Source: Oreohelix idahoensis (Eukaryota; Mollusca; Gastropoda; Stylommatophora; Oreohelicidae). From it: a stretch of DNA of 64,000 bases. A program made the translations under genes and the position numbers. The stretch is from contig JAMPIV010011331.1 in assembly GCA_024509875.1 (NCBI GenBank), positions 1 to 64,000 of the forward strand. Direction: 5' to 3'. The notes beneath the pieces are model-generated. The model saw nothing but the letters and a program-made list of their open reading frames with translations, ran no database searches and had not been told where the DNA came from. Below, one piece after another: positions 61,701 to 63,735 of this stretch (positions are counted from its first letter, which is position 1; each line of letters opens with the position of its first letter).

Positions 61701-63558
61701 TTAGTGTTACTGATTGGGTTGATTTACTGATTCTTAGTGTTTACTGATTGAGTTGATTTACTGATTCTTAGTGTTTACTGATTGGGTTGATTTACTGATT
61801 CTTAGTGTTTACTGATTGAGTTGATTTACTGATTCTTAGTGTTTACTGATTGGGTTGGTTTACTGATTCTTAGTGTTTACTGATTGGGTTGGTTTACTGA
61901 TTCTTAGCGATTACTGATTTCACTAGCAATAACCCGTCAAAATTGACAGGTTTTTAATTATAGTGTGTTGTATCTGTTACATGTATTACAGACGGTACTA
62001 TTACTGCTGGGGTCATTTCATTGCAGGCGAAATTTGTAGTGAAAATTATATGGATGTATTAAATATGAAAACATGGAGTAACCTTCCAAAATGACATGTG
62101 GAGAAGTGATAATGATCTAATGGACCGGAAATTGACTAAATAACTAACATTTCTTTTATGACAACATGTCTTGTAATTGTTCGTGCAGCTTTGATCGTCT
62201 CTTCCTTTTAGCATCTGCAGTTCATTTTGCAGCCATCTTATCATTTTGATCCATAATAATAATTCTGCAATACGTTAAATTAAAATTTTGTCTTGGAGAA
62301 ACAATAAAAAACTTACATTTTTAGGTTATTTTTAAGAAAAGATGAGTTAAATCCATTTCCCGAAATGAAACTGGACAGAAGAATATCTTGATTGTCTGTT
62401 GATTTAATCTGCATCTCCGCATCTTCCTGTCTCCAGTTCATGTACTGTTTATCAATTGTGTTGTTGGCTTCTTTCCATAATCAAACTGTTCATGCACACT
62501 GTCATTTGCGCACTTTTCTATTTTCGGGAGAGTATATATAAGGGAAACAATACAATTATTATCGAACTTTCAACCACAGTTGCACCCCTTAGCTGTGGTT
62601 GAAAGTTAATGTACTCCCTCGAAAATAGAAAAGTGCGCAAATGACGGTGTGCATGATGTGACCGACCGGCGGTAATTATGGGATTGGATTATTTGACTGT
62701 CCTGTGCCATCAGCTCAAGATCTTTTCATGTCTTCTTTGTCCCATTAATTTGTATCTCCAGTTCTCATCTCCCGTGTGTTTTTCAAGTCTCTCTACCTCA
62801 CCTACCCTGGAGATTCCATAACAAGGACTGCCTTGTAATACTATCGACAAGTTTCCTAAGTGTATGTCTTATCCATCGTCAGTATCTTCTCCTTATGTCT
62901 TGTTCCAGTGGCCTTTGTCAGGTTCGTGTCCTCAGTTCCAGGTTATTGATCTTGTCATAGCATTTCAATCTTGTTCTACGCCAGCACCCGTTTACGAATA
63001 TTTGTAGCTTCATGGTTGTTGTTTTTGTGGTTCTCTACGTCAAAGCCATGTAATAGGGTTGGCTTGATGGTTTTGATTTTTGTGTTAAACTTGATTTGTT
63101 TAAAAATAATTTCCATATATTTCCAAGTGCTATAAAAGCTTCTCTTCCCTTTTGTATTCTTATTTTGAAATCACTCTCTGTTCCTCTAGATTTGATTAAT
63201 TTGACTTAATCATTTATAATTTACTGGTTCGTAGTTGATTTTCTAATTTATAGTTGTTTTTCCCTGGCCTTTCAGAGCCCTGAGGCCACAAGGTCGCTGT
63301 GTCATACTCATCAGTGAGCAGCTGAAGCACATGGTACTGTCAGTGGTTCAAGGAACAGAGGAGAGCCAACAACAAAAGCAGAACACTGTGCTGGAAGCAT
63401 CAACTTCACAGCAGGAATGTAAAGACAATGAATTACATGATGAGCATCATAAAACCACAGATGTTATTGTGCCATTGACGTATATATCAAGTCACTACGT
63501 GAAACTTGGTGAAACACATGCTTGTATCATTGTTTTACATAAAATAAAGTTGATATAA
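16231..63558 (+). CDS. THUMPD2: THUMPD2, THUMP-domain RNA N2-guanosine methyltransferase (10 exons, apparently complete)
   Basis: In mammals THUMPD2 with the activator TRMT112 makes m2G72 in U6 snRNA. Joined exons: 16231-16335, 33107-33245, 35420-36060, 38072-38149, 43438-43490, 45839-45926, 47659-47730, 54987-55101, 57375-57495, 63276-63558. They total 1695 nt (564 aa plus stop); every junction is GT-AG with matching phase. Residues 1-321 form the NFLD/THUMP region, with a long poorly conserved insert at about 95-270. Residues 339-565 are the Rossmann methyltransferase: motif I DPMCGKAT (375-382), acidic motif II region GSDSD, catalytic DAPF (445-448, equivalent to N/D-P-P-Y/F). The human protein is slightly shorter (about 503 aa). 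Introns are 1.9-16.8 kb and full of TEs. Confidence 0.92.
16869..16949. repeat. (TA)n microsatellite
   Basis: About 40 TA units directly abutting the 5'-truncated end of the LINE at 16950. Confidence 0.97.
16950..19273 (+). pseudogene. LINE family A: endonuclease C-terminus, reverse transcriptase, 3' end
   Basis: 5'-truncated. It begins inside the endonuclease ([19 protein letters not shown]), continues through a linker (16971-17804), then reverse transcriptase: [43 protein letters not shown], and [14 protein letters not shown] with the YADD active site at about 18450. The C-terminal region has [18 protein letters not shown] and WVGHVLRRD. Single-base frame shifts near 17775, 18345, 18765 and 19110 interrupt it. 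It ends gatcaaagaagaagaaga, joined to a TA array. Other copies: 49840-50780 (+) and 43726-44030 (-). Confidence 0.88.
19274..19404. repeat. (TA)n array with interruptions
   Basis: TA repeats broken by one 'taatat' and one 'ggc' interruption, running into the left end of a MITE. Confidence 0.93.
19404..19629. mobile_element. 226-bp MITE with 33-bp terminal inverted repeats, inserted in a TA array
   Basis: The left arm begins TACAGGGTGTTTATAAAGTC and continues gctgtgcagtgaa. The right arm is its exact inverse ending CCCTGTA. Both flanks are (TA)n. No coding capacity. The length, TA target and arms suggest a Tc1/mariner-mobilised element, but it does not share the arms of the two mariners here. 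Confidence 0.92.
19635..19726. repeat. (TA)n microsatellite
   Basis: Continuation of the TA array right of the MITE. Open frames made of alternating Ile-Tyr over these arrays are artefacts. Confidence 0.95.
19800..20386 (-). pseudogene. LINE family D, 3' part (C-terminal reverse transcriptase region)
   Basis: Minus-strand frame at 19814-20323 with [43 protein letters not shown] and a 3'-end block [19 protein letters not shown]. The tail is a (ATG)n-like run (19803-19815). It continues beyond the inserted mariner at 21576-21889. Other 3'-end copies: 43583-43722 (+), 44955-45800 (-), 55640-55790 and 55915-56200 (-). Confidence 0.82.
20387..21575 (+). mobile_element. Mariner transposon copy 2, inside LINE family D
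   Basis: Left end tacgaggcatgttcaaatga, right end tcatttgaacacgcctcgt, same family as 5430-6736 in opposite orientation. The last base and the right TA are mutated or lost. It splits a minus-strand LINE whose coding parts lie on both sides. Confidence 0.9.
20551..21451 (+). pseudogene. Mariner transposase copy 2, broken
   Basis: Starts [19 protein letters not shown]. It has a TGA at 20701 in place of a Trp codon, the same internal deletion as copy 1 near 20800-20830, and a further small deletion near 20905. The catalytic half is open (20921-21451) with [10 protein letters not shown] and [12 protein letters not shown]. Two residues that are H and P in copy 1 are N and L here. Confidence 0.88.
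21576..21889 (-). pseudogene. LINE family D, upstream reverse transcriptase part
   Basis: Encodes [40 protein letters not shown] (catalytic Asp region) and IDIKRGV. The roughly 130 residues that should follow, including the YADD box, are missing next to the mariner, so insertion was accompanied or followed by a deletion. Confidence 0.8.
21930..22640 (-). repeat. LINE family C fragments, minus strand
   Basis: 22051-22278 reads [18 protein letters not shown] and [13 protein letters not shown] on the minus strand, the same tail block as [15 protein letters not shown] at 43200. 22433-22639 contains [14 protein letters not shown]. Broken and short. An (AC)-rich stretch lies at 22315-22390. Confidence 0.55.
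22930..23185 (+). repeat. Dispersed repeat R1 with poly(C) tract
   Basis: Clear R1 copy: gcggtggtttctgtagcaat, 'catgacttcgttttagttgcc' and 'gagcagtagtcttattctttc', followed by about 22 C at 23131-23153. Confidence 0.65.
23190..23645. other. Unrecognised sequence with overlapping open frames
   Basis: Two overlapping plus frames (93 codons at 23305-23586; 107 codons at 23319-23642) and one minus frame (78 codons). No motif I recognise and no splice context. It lies between R1 and a LINE C tail (about 23645-23765), so it is probably the body of an uncharacterised retroposon. Confidence 0.3.
23767..24247 (+). repeat. tRNA-derived SINE, family V, about 475 bp
   Basis: The head gccggagtggctaagaggta resembles a Ser/Leu tRNA 5' half, with B-box-like 'ctttgattccc'. 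The long body has 'gtaggccataaggccgctgc' and 'gaaacctacccaccacaaaa'. Two other copies: 30045-30505 (+, head eroded) and 57664-58136 (-). Confidence 0.75.
24248..24525 (+). repeat. Dispersed repeat R1
   Basis: R1 signature from cattcatttccctttgaagt to 'cagagactttgggaactaca'. It immediately follows the SINE V copy. Confidence 0.6.
24580..25140 (+). pseudogene. LINE family C, C-terminal reverse transcriptase fragment
   Basis: Frame 24616-24834 has [19 protein letters not shown] and [13 protein letters not shown], the thumb region after the RT active site of CR1/RTE-like LINEs. After a frame break, 24911-25147 gives [19 protein letters not shown]. Decayed. Confidence 0.65.
25533..29456 (-). mobile_element. 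LINE family E, apparently full length, 16-bp target duplication
   Basis: Flanked by identical atcattatatatgata at 25517-25532 and 29457-29472. The 3' end on the minus strand is a (TTA)n tail (25533-25541). The 5' 700 bp (28750-29456) is GC-richer and non-coding. One uninterrupted 1064-codon frame fills the rest. Because the flanks are AT-rich, the exact duplication length should be treated with some caution. A 5'-truncated copy is at 58584-59109 and a remnant at 46278-46410. Confidence 0.9.
25552..28746 (-). CDS. Endonuclease/reverse transcriptase of LINE family E, intact frame
   Basis: 1064 residues. Residues about 28-285 are an APE-type endonuclease: [37 protein letters not shown], and CDTDHSLV with the catalytic D-H. 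Residues about 520-830 are the reverse transcriptase: [55 protein letters not shown], and [10 protein letters not shown] at about 770 (active-site FADD). The C-terminus has [33 protein letters not shown] and a basic tail. No RNase H. No stop or frameshift was seen, so the copy is young and possibly active. Start chosen as the first in-frame ATG; a start slightly downstream is possible. The clade (RTE-like or CR1-like) is not certain. Confidence 0.92.
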   Translation of the reverse strand: MGIRVKPELWTENFAPSNYRKNRNKQTLRLGCWNVRTMLTGLSENLQDVNDVRKTAIINDELKRLQVDIAALQETRLAGSGTVSEKDYTFYWQGKDLNKAREHGVGFAVKKSLTKMVEPGENGSERLLTLRLQTSTGPITLVSVYAPTLYSASEAKDEFYENLTAIIKSIPRQEQLVLLGDFNARVGADNVSWPSCLDRFGIGKMNENGQWLLELCVHHDLCVTNTYFQTKPQHKVSWRHPRSKHWHQLDLILVRRPLLRSVLSMRSYHSADCDTDHSLVCCKIRAQPRKLYRVRHEGKPRIDTSKMSDPFMIAQFTATFEKVLSSPQHGDTITENWEHLRNTIQSTALATFGKKTAKSNDWFDASSDVMAPVTEAKRSAMNEYKRSPSARTLQTLRATRSKSQQTARRCANDYWLQLSESIQIAAQTGNIRQMYDGIKKALGPHKSKTAPLKTISGEKLTDKGKQMERWVEHYSELYARDNTVTPAALDGVNSLPTMEELNAEPTLEELSKAIDSLASGKAPGSDGIPPDLIKCCKSTLLHPLHRMLCQCWEETTIPQDMRDAKIVTLYKNKGDRSDCNNYRGISLLSIVGKVFAKVILMRLHKLAERIYPESQCGFRAGRSTTDMIFSLRQLQEKSREQKRPLYIAFIDLTKAFDLVSRDGLFKILLKIGCPSKMLEMIKSFHDGMKGTVQYAGSTSQPFDIRSGVKQGCVLAPTLFGIFFALLLKHAFRDATEGICLHTRSDGRLFNLSRLKAKTKIRRVTIRDLLFADDAAVVTQSQQELQSLMNRFTKACKDFGLTISLKKTNVLSQDVGAAPVITIDNYELAVVHHFTYLGSTINDKLSLDTEIDSRIGKAAATFARLTSRVWGNSKLTMKTKAAVYNACVTSTLLYGSETWTTYAKQERRLNTFHLRCLRRILGISWKDKVTNVEVLSRAGLQSMYTLLRQRRLRWLGHVRRMEDGRIPKDIFYGQLADGKRTVGRPQLRFKDVCKRDMRALDMDPATWEDEAADRTKWRCYLWRHLRLGEERLTQEAEVRRKRRKEHQENKQLRAVTSGAHSHSQL
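29473..30040. other. Intron segment, only a LINE C tail recognised
   Basis: 29500-29940 shows no recognised repeat or conserved frame. 29960-30020 repeats the LINE C 3' tail (cttggcatgtgtttgttgag). Confidence 0.4.
30045..30505 (+). repeat. SINE family V, head-eroded copy
   Basis: Begins near the B-box part (ccgggtttgattcccaatag) and follows the 23767 copy to gaagatagtccttaaaacaa. The tRNA 5' half is missing. Confidence 0.75.
30565..30800 (+). repeat. Dispersed repeat R1
   Basis: R1 signature: ctggtggtttctgtggcaat, 'ttacatgataaggttgctagc', 'ttctttctttgtctcttcag'. Confidence 0.6.
30920..31344 (+). pseudogene. LINE family C, left part, split by a TTAA element
   Basis: Frame 30930-31202 contains [17 protein letters not shown] and [20 protein letters not shown], matching the LINE C thumb region at 24616. 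Continues at 32039-32395 after the 694-bp insertion. Confidence 0.65.
31345..32038 (+). mobile_element. 694-bp TTAA-flanked non-autonomous element (piggyBac-like), copy 1
   Basis: Both ends carry the inverted sequence TTAACACATTAACTACCG, including the TTAA target. Just inside the left end, gcaagccgct occurs twice and 'agcggct' once, inverted, like transposase-binding sites. No intact transposase; a small Asp/Ser-rich relic ([16 protein letters not shown]) is visible. A second copy of identical length is at 50992-51685 in the opposite orientation. Confidence 0.92.
32039..32395 (+). repeat. LINE family C, right part and 3' tail
   Basis: Resumes after the TTAA insertion: 'aaggcagtgcttgttctgga', 'gagaagagaattggagacac'-type order, then 'cttggcatgaactggttgaag'. 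Includes two copies of 'accaatgtggaactgttgga'-like sequence (32048-32100). Confidence 0.5.
32436..32524. mobile_element. 89-bp TTAA-flanked MITE, second family, short copy
   Basis: Ends TTAACTCTTACTAT and its inverse. The internal cgtgaaaaggcgcgggttta and 'taccaatttta' match the longer relative at 45412-45558, of which this is an internally deleted form. Confidence 0.85.
32567..32930 (+). repeat. tRNA-derived SINE, family C subfamily, with target duplication and poly(A)
   Basis: Head gggagccgcgctagcgtagt, B-box-like 'ggatcaaaccc'. Ends in 18 A (32913-32930). Flanked by actacttaag (32557-32566) and actactgaag (32931-32940), a 10-bp duplication with one mismatch. Confidence 0.85.
33107..33245 (+). 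CDS. THUMPD2: THUMPD2 exon 2 (KVLFKLS...SVERLFV)
   Basis: Acceptor TTGTCAG, donor A|GTAGGA leaving one base. Encodes [17 protein letters not shown] and [14 protein letters not shown], matching the THUMPD2 segment 'GKV.F.....L..LKSAERLF'. A run-on Met upstream at 33074 lies in the intron and is not used. Confidence 0.92.
33246..34400. other. THUMPD2 intron 2, no gene recognised
   Basis: AT-rich. 33600-33760 looks like a decayed repeat ('cagttaggttgaacggggcg'). Small frames are not supported. Confidence 0.4.
34408..34640 (+). repeat. tRNA-derived SINE, family B
   Basis: gagcgtctgagtggcagagt and 'aatgggtacctgactgtgagg' match the copy at 3650. Right half diverged. Confidence 0.6.
35420..36060 (+). 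CDS. THUMPD2: THUMPD2 exon 3 (long variable insert, THUMP core start)
   Basis: A 641-nt exon, acceptor TTTACAG, donor AAG|GTGCGG, starting with two bases that complete a Thr codon. It encodes [14 protein letters not shown], then about 180 residues of low-complexity, Ser/Thr/Glu-rich sequence without domain signature. It ends [17 protein letters not shown], equivalent to the 'FRVSCRCSG' THUMP strand of vertebrate THUMPD2. Confidence 0.9.
36580..37785. repeat. Minisatellite, about 50-bp unit, more than 20 copies
   Basis: Units of the form 'gggaacaaaagacaaataac' + 'tagaaccagtacattatata' + 'atgttatgat' repeat through 1.2 kb of THUMPD2 intron 3, with unit length varying by internal deletion. Later copies (37540-37760) are a shorter 41-45 bp variant. 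Non-coding. Confidence 0.93.
38072..38149 (+). CDS. THUMPD2: THUMPD2 exon 4
   Basis: 78 nt, phase 0 at both ends. Acceptor TTCCACAG, donor GAG|GTCAAA (weak). Encodes [20 protein letters not shown], matching the THUMP helix-strand 'G.....GWK.DLR.PQLE'. Confidence 0.88.
38325..42816 (-). mobile_element. LINE family F with RNase H, full length 4.5 kb, 10-bp target duplication
   Basis: Flanked by aagtagcatt at 38315-38324 and 42817-42826, an exact 10-bp duplication. The 3' end on the minus strand is a (GAA)n tail (38325-38337). The 5' 620 bp (42197-42816) is untranslated. Endonuclease, reverse transcriptase and RNase H occur in that order, as in the I/ingi-like groups. A diverged relative's 3' end is at 46880-47193. 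Confidence 0.92.
38347..42196 (-). pseudogene. Endonuclease-RT-RNase H polyprotein of LINE F, few lesions
   Basis: Endonuclease: [46 protein letters not shown]. Reverse transcriptase: [68 protein letters not shown] (about 40100). RNase [13 protein letters not shown] (first Asp), YEAEVVAIQ (Glu), [10 protein letters not shown] (Asp), [11 protein letters not shown]. The C-terminal zinc knuckle is CRHC...EHHLLQC. Visible lesions: in-frame TGA near 41905 and 41034, a frameshift near 40100, TAA near 38884, and at least one more shift before 38650. Inactive but recently intact. Confidence 0.9.
42940..43085 (-). repeat. Dispersed repeat R1, minus copy
   Basis: gcaagagaatgtgaatgggc and 'acaaggggaccagttacagtgg' match R1 copies at 2780 and 8290. 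Confidence 0.6.
43150..43392 (+). repeat. LINE family C, 3' end with ATTC tail
   Basis: Frame 43084-43362 includes [20 protein letters not shown] and [18 protein letters not shown], the best-preserved copy of this tail. Ends in (ATTC)n (43375-43390). A poly(T) run lies just upstream. Confidence 0.7.
43438..43490 (+). CDS. THUMPD2: THUMPD2 exon 5
   Basis: 53 nt between acceptor TTTAAAG and donor CAG|GTAAGA. Encodes [17 protein letters not shown] plus two bases of an Arg codon, matching 'I.IHL.D....VGIP..R' at the end of the THUMP domain. Too short to stand out as an open frame. Confidence 0.9.
43583..43722 (+). repeat. LINE family D, 3'-end copy
   Basis: Encodes [20 protein letters not shown] and [16 protein letters not shown], then (ATG)n tail at 43707-43725. 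Lies 92 bp downstream of THUMPD2 exon 5. Confidence 0.75.
43726..44030 (-). repeat. LINE family A, 3'-end copy
   Basis: Minus-strand frame contains [13 protein letters not shown] sequence, [20 protein letters not shown] and [17 protein letters not shown], matching the end of LINE A at 19060-19240. Confidence 0.75.
44031..44950. other. Intron segment with possible retroelement remnant
   Basis: 44440-44520 has ttttacccttcgtcagccac and 'acaaacaagtgacaaag', resembling a motif seen in repeats at 48390, 58350 and 60150. No coding region recognised; mostly A-rich 44520-44720. Confidence 0.35.
45412..45558. mobile_element. 147-bp TTAA-flanked MITE, second family
   Basis: Ends TTAACTCTTACTATACGTGA and an inverse beginning TTAACTCTTACTATCCTGCA. 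TTAA flanks at 45412-45415 and 45555-45558. GC-rich core with 'gcgcgccagttaaactggcg' palindrome. Related to the 89-bp element at 32436. Confidence 0.88.
45669..45783 (-). mobile_element. Short (GAA)-tailed retroposon fragment nested in LINE D
   Basis: Minus-strand A-rich tail at 45672-45688 ('ttcttcttcttcttcc' on plus). Flanks tattata at 45662-45668 and 45784-45790. Removing it restores 'catcttct.ttattatatgac' as at 20361-20379. Source family not identified. Confidence 0.55.
45839..45926 (+). CDS. THUMPD2: THUMPD2 exon 6 (start of methyltransferase domain)
   Basis: Acceptor TTCACAG, donor AAG|GTTTTT (weak +3 to +6). Encodes [20 protein letters not shown] then IMSRLGSIK, matching 'SLASRAYIKTAGLRSTIAWAM..L..IK'. 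Confidence 0.92.
46165..46410 (-). repeat. Fragments of LINE C and LINE E 3' ends
   Basis: 46170-46265 matches the LINE C tail ('aggccttcaacaaacttatg'). 46278-46410 matches the LINE E 3' end ('cctttcagtcataactgact', 'gcgaagtctgcactgtctta') with an internal deletion. Confidence 0.65.
46880..47193 (+). pseudogene. RNase H-type LINE 3' end (zinc knuckle)
   Basis: Frame 46948-47160 gives [38 protein letters not shown] and [17 protein letters not shown], the C-terminal Cys-His region of an RNase H-containing LINE related to family F. Ends in (AAG)n at 47179-47193. Confidence 0.75.
47659..47730 (+). CDS. THUMPD2: THUMPD2 exon 7 (SAM-binding motif I)
   Basis: 72 nt, phase 0 both ends, acceptor TTTTCAG, donor AAG|GTAATT. 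Encodes [25 protein letters not shown] is the motif I signature of this methyltransferase family. The usual following L-G-T is K-A-T here, so the second glycine of the G-x-G loop is alanine. Confidence 0.95.
47985..48292 (-). mobile_element. 308-bp SINE-like retroposon with 12-bp target duplication
   Basis: Flanked by gtcattgtattt at 47973-47984 and 48293-48304, exact. On the minus strand it starts gggacctcaagacgcagcaa and ends gggcgaacgaggaagaagaa. No coding capacity; no clear tRNA or 5S head recognised. Frames inside it are shadows. Confidence 0.88.
48305..49830. other. Intron 7 segment, mostly unrecognised
   Basis: 48345-48420 has a fragment related to the repeats at 58325 and 59930. At 49058 TTAACCCCTTGAACCTGCTG resembles a piggyBac-type terminus but no matching right end was found. 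The rest is AT-rich without features. Confidence 0.35.
49840..50780 (+). pseudogene. LINE family A, second copy, 5'-truncated
   Basis: Starts at [14 protein letters not shown] and includes [42 protein letters not shown] then a TGA (Trp in the 16950 copy) at 50343, and WVGHVLRED. Largely colinear with 18335-19250. The YADD box is intact but the palm is missing, so inactive. Confidence 0.85.
50992..51685 (-). mobile_element. 694-bp TTAA-flanked element, copy 2 (inverted)
   Basis: Same termini and same length as 31345-32038, in reverse orientation, differing by scattered substitutions only. TTAA flanks at 50992-50995 and 51682-51685. Confidence 0.93.
51686..52930. other. Intron 7 segment, nothing recognised
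   Basis: AT-rich, no repeat match within the window and no conserved frame. Confidence 0.5.
52935..53115 (-). repeat. tRNA-derived SINE, family B, minus copy
   Basis: Reverse-complement of the 3650 body: tagcagatactgctttaggg, 'gtcaggtacccatttacagc'. The tRNA-like head is lost. Confidence 0.65.
53113..53345. repeat. About 72-bp degenerate tandem repeat, three copies
   Basis: The elements 'cttgtcaaatgttg', 'ctggagtgaaat' and 'actgcctttact' recur three times in order. Confidence 0.7.
53618..53940 (-). pseudogene. LINE 3' part, family related to D
   Basis: Minus frame 53645-53836 contains [20 protein letters not shown] and the basic KRDRERQRE block, then [13 protein letters not shown], the LINE C-terminal 'GH..R......G...G.R.RGR' region. 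(GAA)n tail at 53618-53634. A small fragment of the same family is at 62395-62490. Confidence 0.65.
54205..54565 (+). repeat. 57-bp direct duplication followed by R1
   Basis: 'atcatgctgtagcactatttgcagaatcat' occurs twice, 57 bp apart (54223, 54280). R1 follows at 54315-54560 ('gatatctgtagcaacttgtt', 'gcagtaattccattcttact'). Confidence 0.7.
54987..55101 (+). CDS. THUMPD2: THUMPD2 exon 8 (motif II region)
   Basis: 115 nt, acceptor ATTACAG, donor A|GTAAGA. Encodes [20 protein letters not shown] and onward to SLLKADGL, matching 'VYYVGADVSDSQL.....N' (the ribose-binding acidic residue) and the loop before motif IV. Confidence 0.88.
55448..56200 (-). repeat. Three LINE 3' tails in a row (families B, D, D)
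   Basis: 55448-55600 matches the LINE B 3' end including the (TAAG)n tail. 55640-55790 and 55915-56200 match LINE D ('ggatctccaacgtcttctgt', 'tcttgatgttattttcccac'). All are 5'-truncated, lying between exons 8 and 9. Confidence 0.7.
56640..57117 (+). pseudogene. RNase H fragment of a retroelement
   Basis: Frame 56682-56879 has [20 protein letters not shown], the C-terminal RNase H motif with catalytic His and Asp. After a frame change the next frame (56932-57117) ends [14 protein letters not shown]. Upstream RNase H and any RT are absent. Confidence 0.75.
57120..57205 (+). repeat. SINE family B tail
   Basis: 'ccactcccttaaggcagcat' and 'ctgttacgagac' match the end of the 3650 copy. Confidence 0.5.
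57375..57495 (+). CDS. THUMPD2: THUMPD2 exon 9 (catalytic motif IV DAPF)
   Basis: 121 nt, acceptor TTTCAG, donor CAG|GTAATT. Encodes [20 protein letters not shown] and ends FLSEIHR, matching 'LPLP..SVDIIISDIPFG' and 'EMERVL'. D-x-P-F is the motif that binds the target guanosine in this enzyme class. Confidence 0.92.
57664..58136 (-). repeat. SINE family V, minus copy with G-run
   Basis: Full-length reverse copy of 23767-24247, tRNA-like head at 58136-58070. A 32-bp nearly pure G tract interrupts it at 57978-58008. Confidence 0.8.
58325..58512 (+). repeat. About 190-bp repeat, copy 1
   Basis: Shares 'ttgtccgggacaaa', 'gctagaac.aagttaaatac' and 'gagatagctgatgt' with two tandem copies at 59930-60325. 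Confidence 0.75.
58584..59109 (-). mobile_element. LINE family E, 5'-truncated copy with 13-bp target duplication
   Basis: Near-identical to the 3' 520 bp of 25533-29456 (frame 58605-59018, [20 protein letters not shown]). Flanked by gtttaaaaaataa at 58571-58583 and 59110-59122. It ends mid-element, the normal outcome of incomplete target-primed reverse transcription. Confidence 0.93.
59310..59926. other. AT-rich intron segment bounded by TTAA sites
   Basis: TTAAATCCTTCGCGGTAA near 59323 and 'gggttagaatgagttaa' ending near 59915 look vaguely like piggyBac-type ends but are not good inverted repeats. No coding frame. Confidence 0.25.
59930..60325 (+). repeat. About 190-bp repeat, two tandem copies
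   Basis: Two head-to-tail copies (59930-60115 and 60116-60325) sharing tttgtc.gggacaaac and 'aataaatataaat'. Same family as 58325. Confidence 0.8.
60409..61268 (+). mobile_element. Non-autonomous hAT element (860 bp) with 8-bp target duplication
   Basis: The left end caggtgtactcaacgcgg and the reverse-complemented right end cagtggtcctcaacctct share the CAGxGxTxCTCAAC-type terminus. Flanks ttctaggg (60401-60408) and ttctagga (61269-61276). The interior retains a fragment (60861-61055) with [20 protein letters not shown], the C-terminal part of a ZBED5/FAM200-like hAT transposase. Internally deleted. Confidence 0.85.
61480..61565 (-). repeat. LINE family C tail, minus
   Basis: 'cagcctttagctccccaagg' and 'agcataggccttcaggaaac' match the 3' tail at 43330-43390. 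Confidence 0.6.
61680..61915. repeat. 34-bp minisatellite, about six copies
   Basis: Unit ttactgattcttagtgttta + 'ctgattgggttgat', tandem, with g/a variation at two positions. Confidence 0.93.
62491..62655. mobile_element. 165-bp hairpin MITE
   Basis: The arms of about 43 bp start CATGCACACTGTCATTTGCG and run through cacttttctattttcg. The right arm is the inverse with few mismatches. The centre has its own inverted pair (aactttcaaccacag / ctgtggttgaaagtt). No coding; target duplication not clear. It lies beside a LINE fragment at 62395-62490. Confidence 0.85.
62695..63020 (-). repeat. LINE family C fragment, minus
   Basis: 'tcctgtgccatcagctcaag', 'ggagattccataacaaggac' and 'tgccttgtaatactatcgac' match the LINE C 3' region. 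Decayed. Confidence 0.6.
63276..63558 (+). CDS. THUMPD2: THUMPD2 exon 10 (C-terminus and stop)
   Basis: Acceptor CTTTCAG. Starts with one base finishing Arg, then [17 protein letters not shown] ('VL..GG.IVLLLSE' in vertebrates). A polar variable stretch follows, then [16 protein letters not shown], equivalent to 'YKVSLGKTDAFICKYKK'. Stop TAA at 63556-63558. Confidence 0.9.
63543..63548 (+). promoter_or_regulatory. THUMPD2: AATAAA polyadenylation signal overlapping THUMPD2 coding end
   Basis: The canonical hexamer lies inside the last codons, eight bases before the stop codon. No other AATAAA was seen in the remaining 440 bp of the window, so either the 3' UTR is extremely short or a variant or distal signal is used. 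Confidence 0.5.
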
Positions 63559-63735
63559 TTACAGTATTAGAGTCTGTTTGGTTTAATCATTTTGTCAGAA
63601 TTTTGAAGCAGATGAAGTCAGTGAAAGTCCACAACATTGCAGATATAGACAATATATTTCAAGCGAACGAAAGAAGAAGTGAAAGTCCATATGAGAACAT
63701 TTTACATGCACTGGCCAATCAGCACTGACTTTGAA

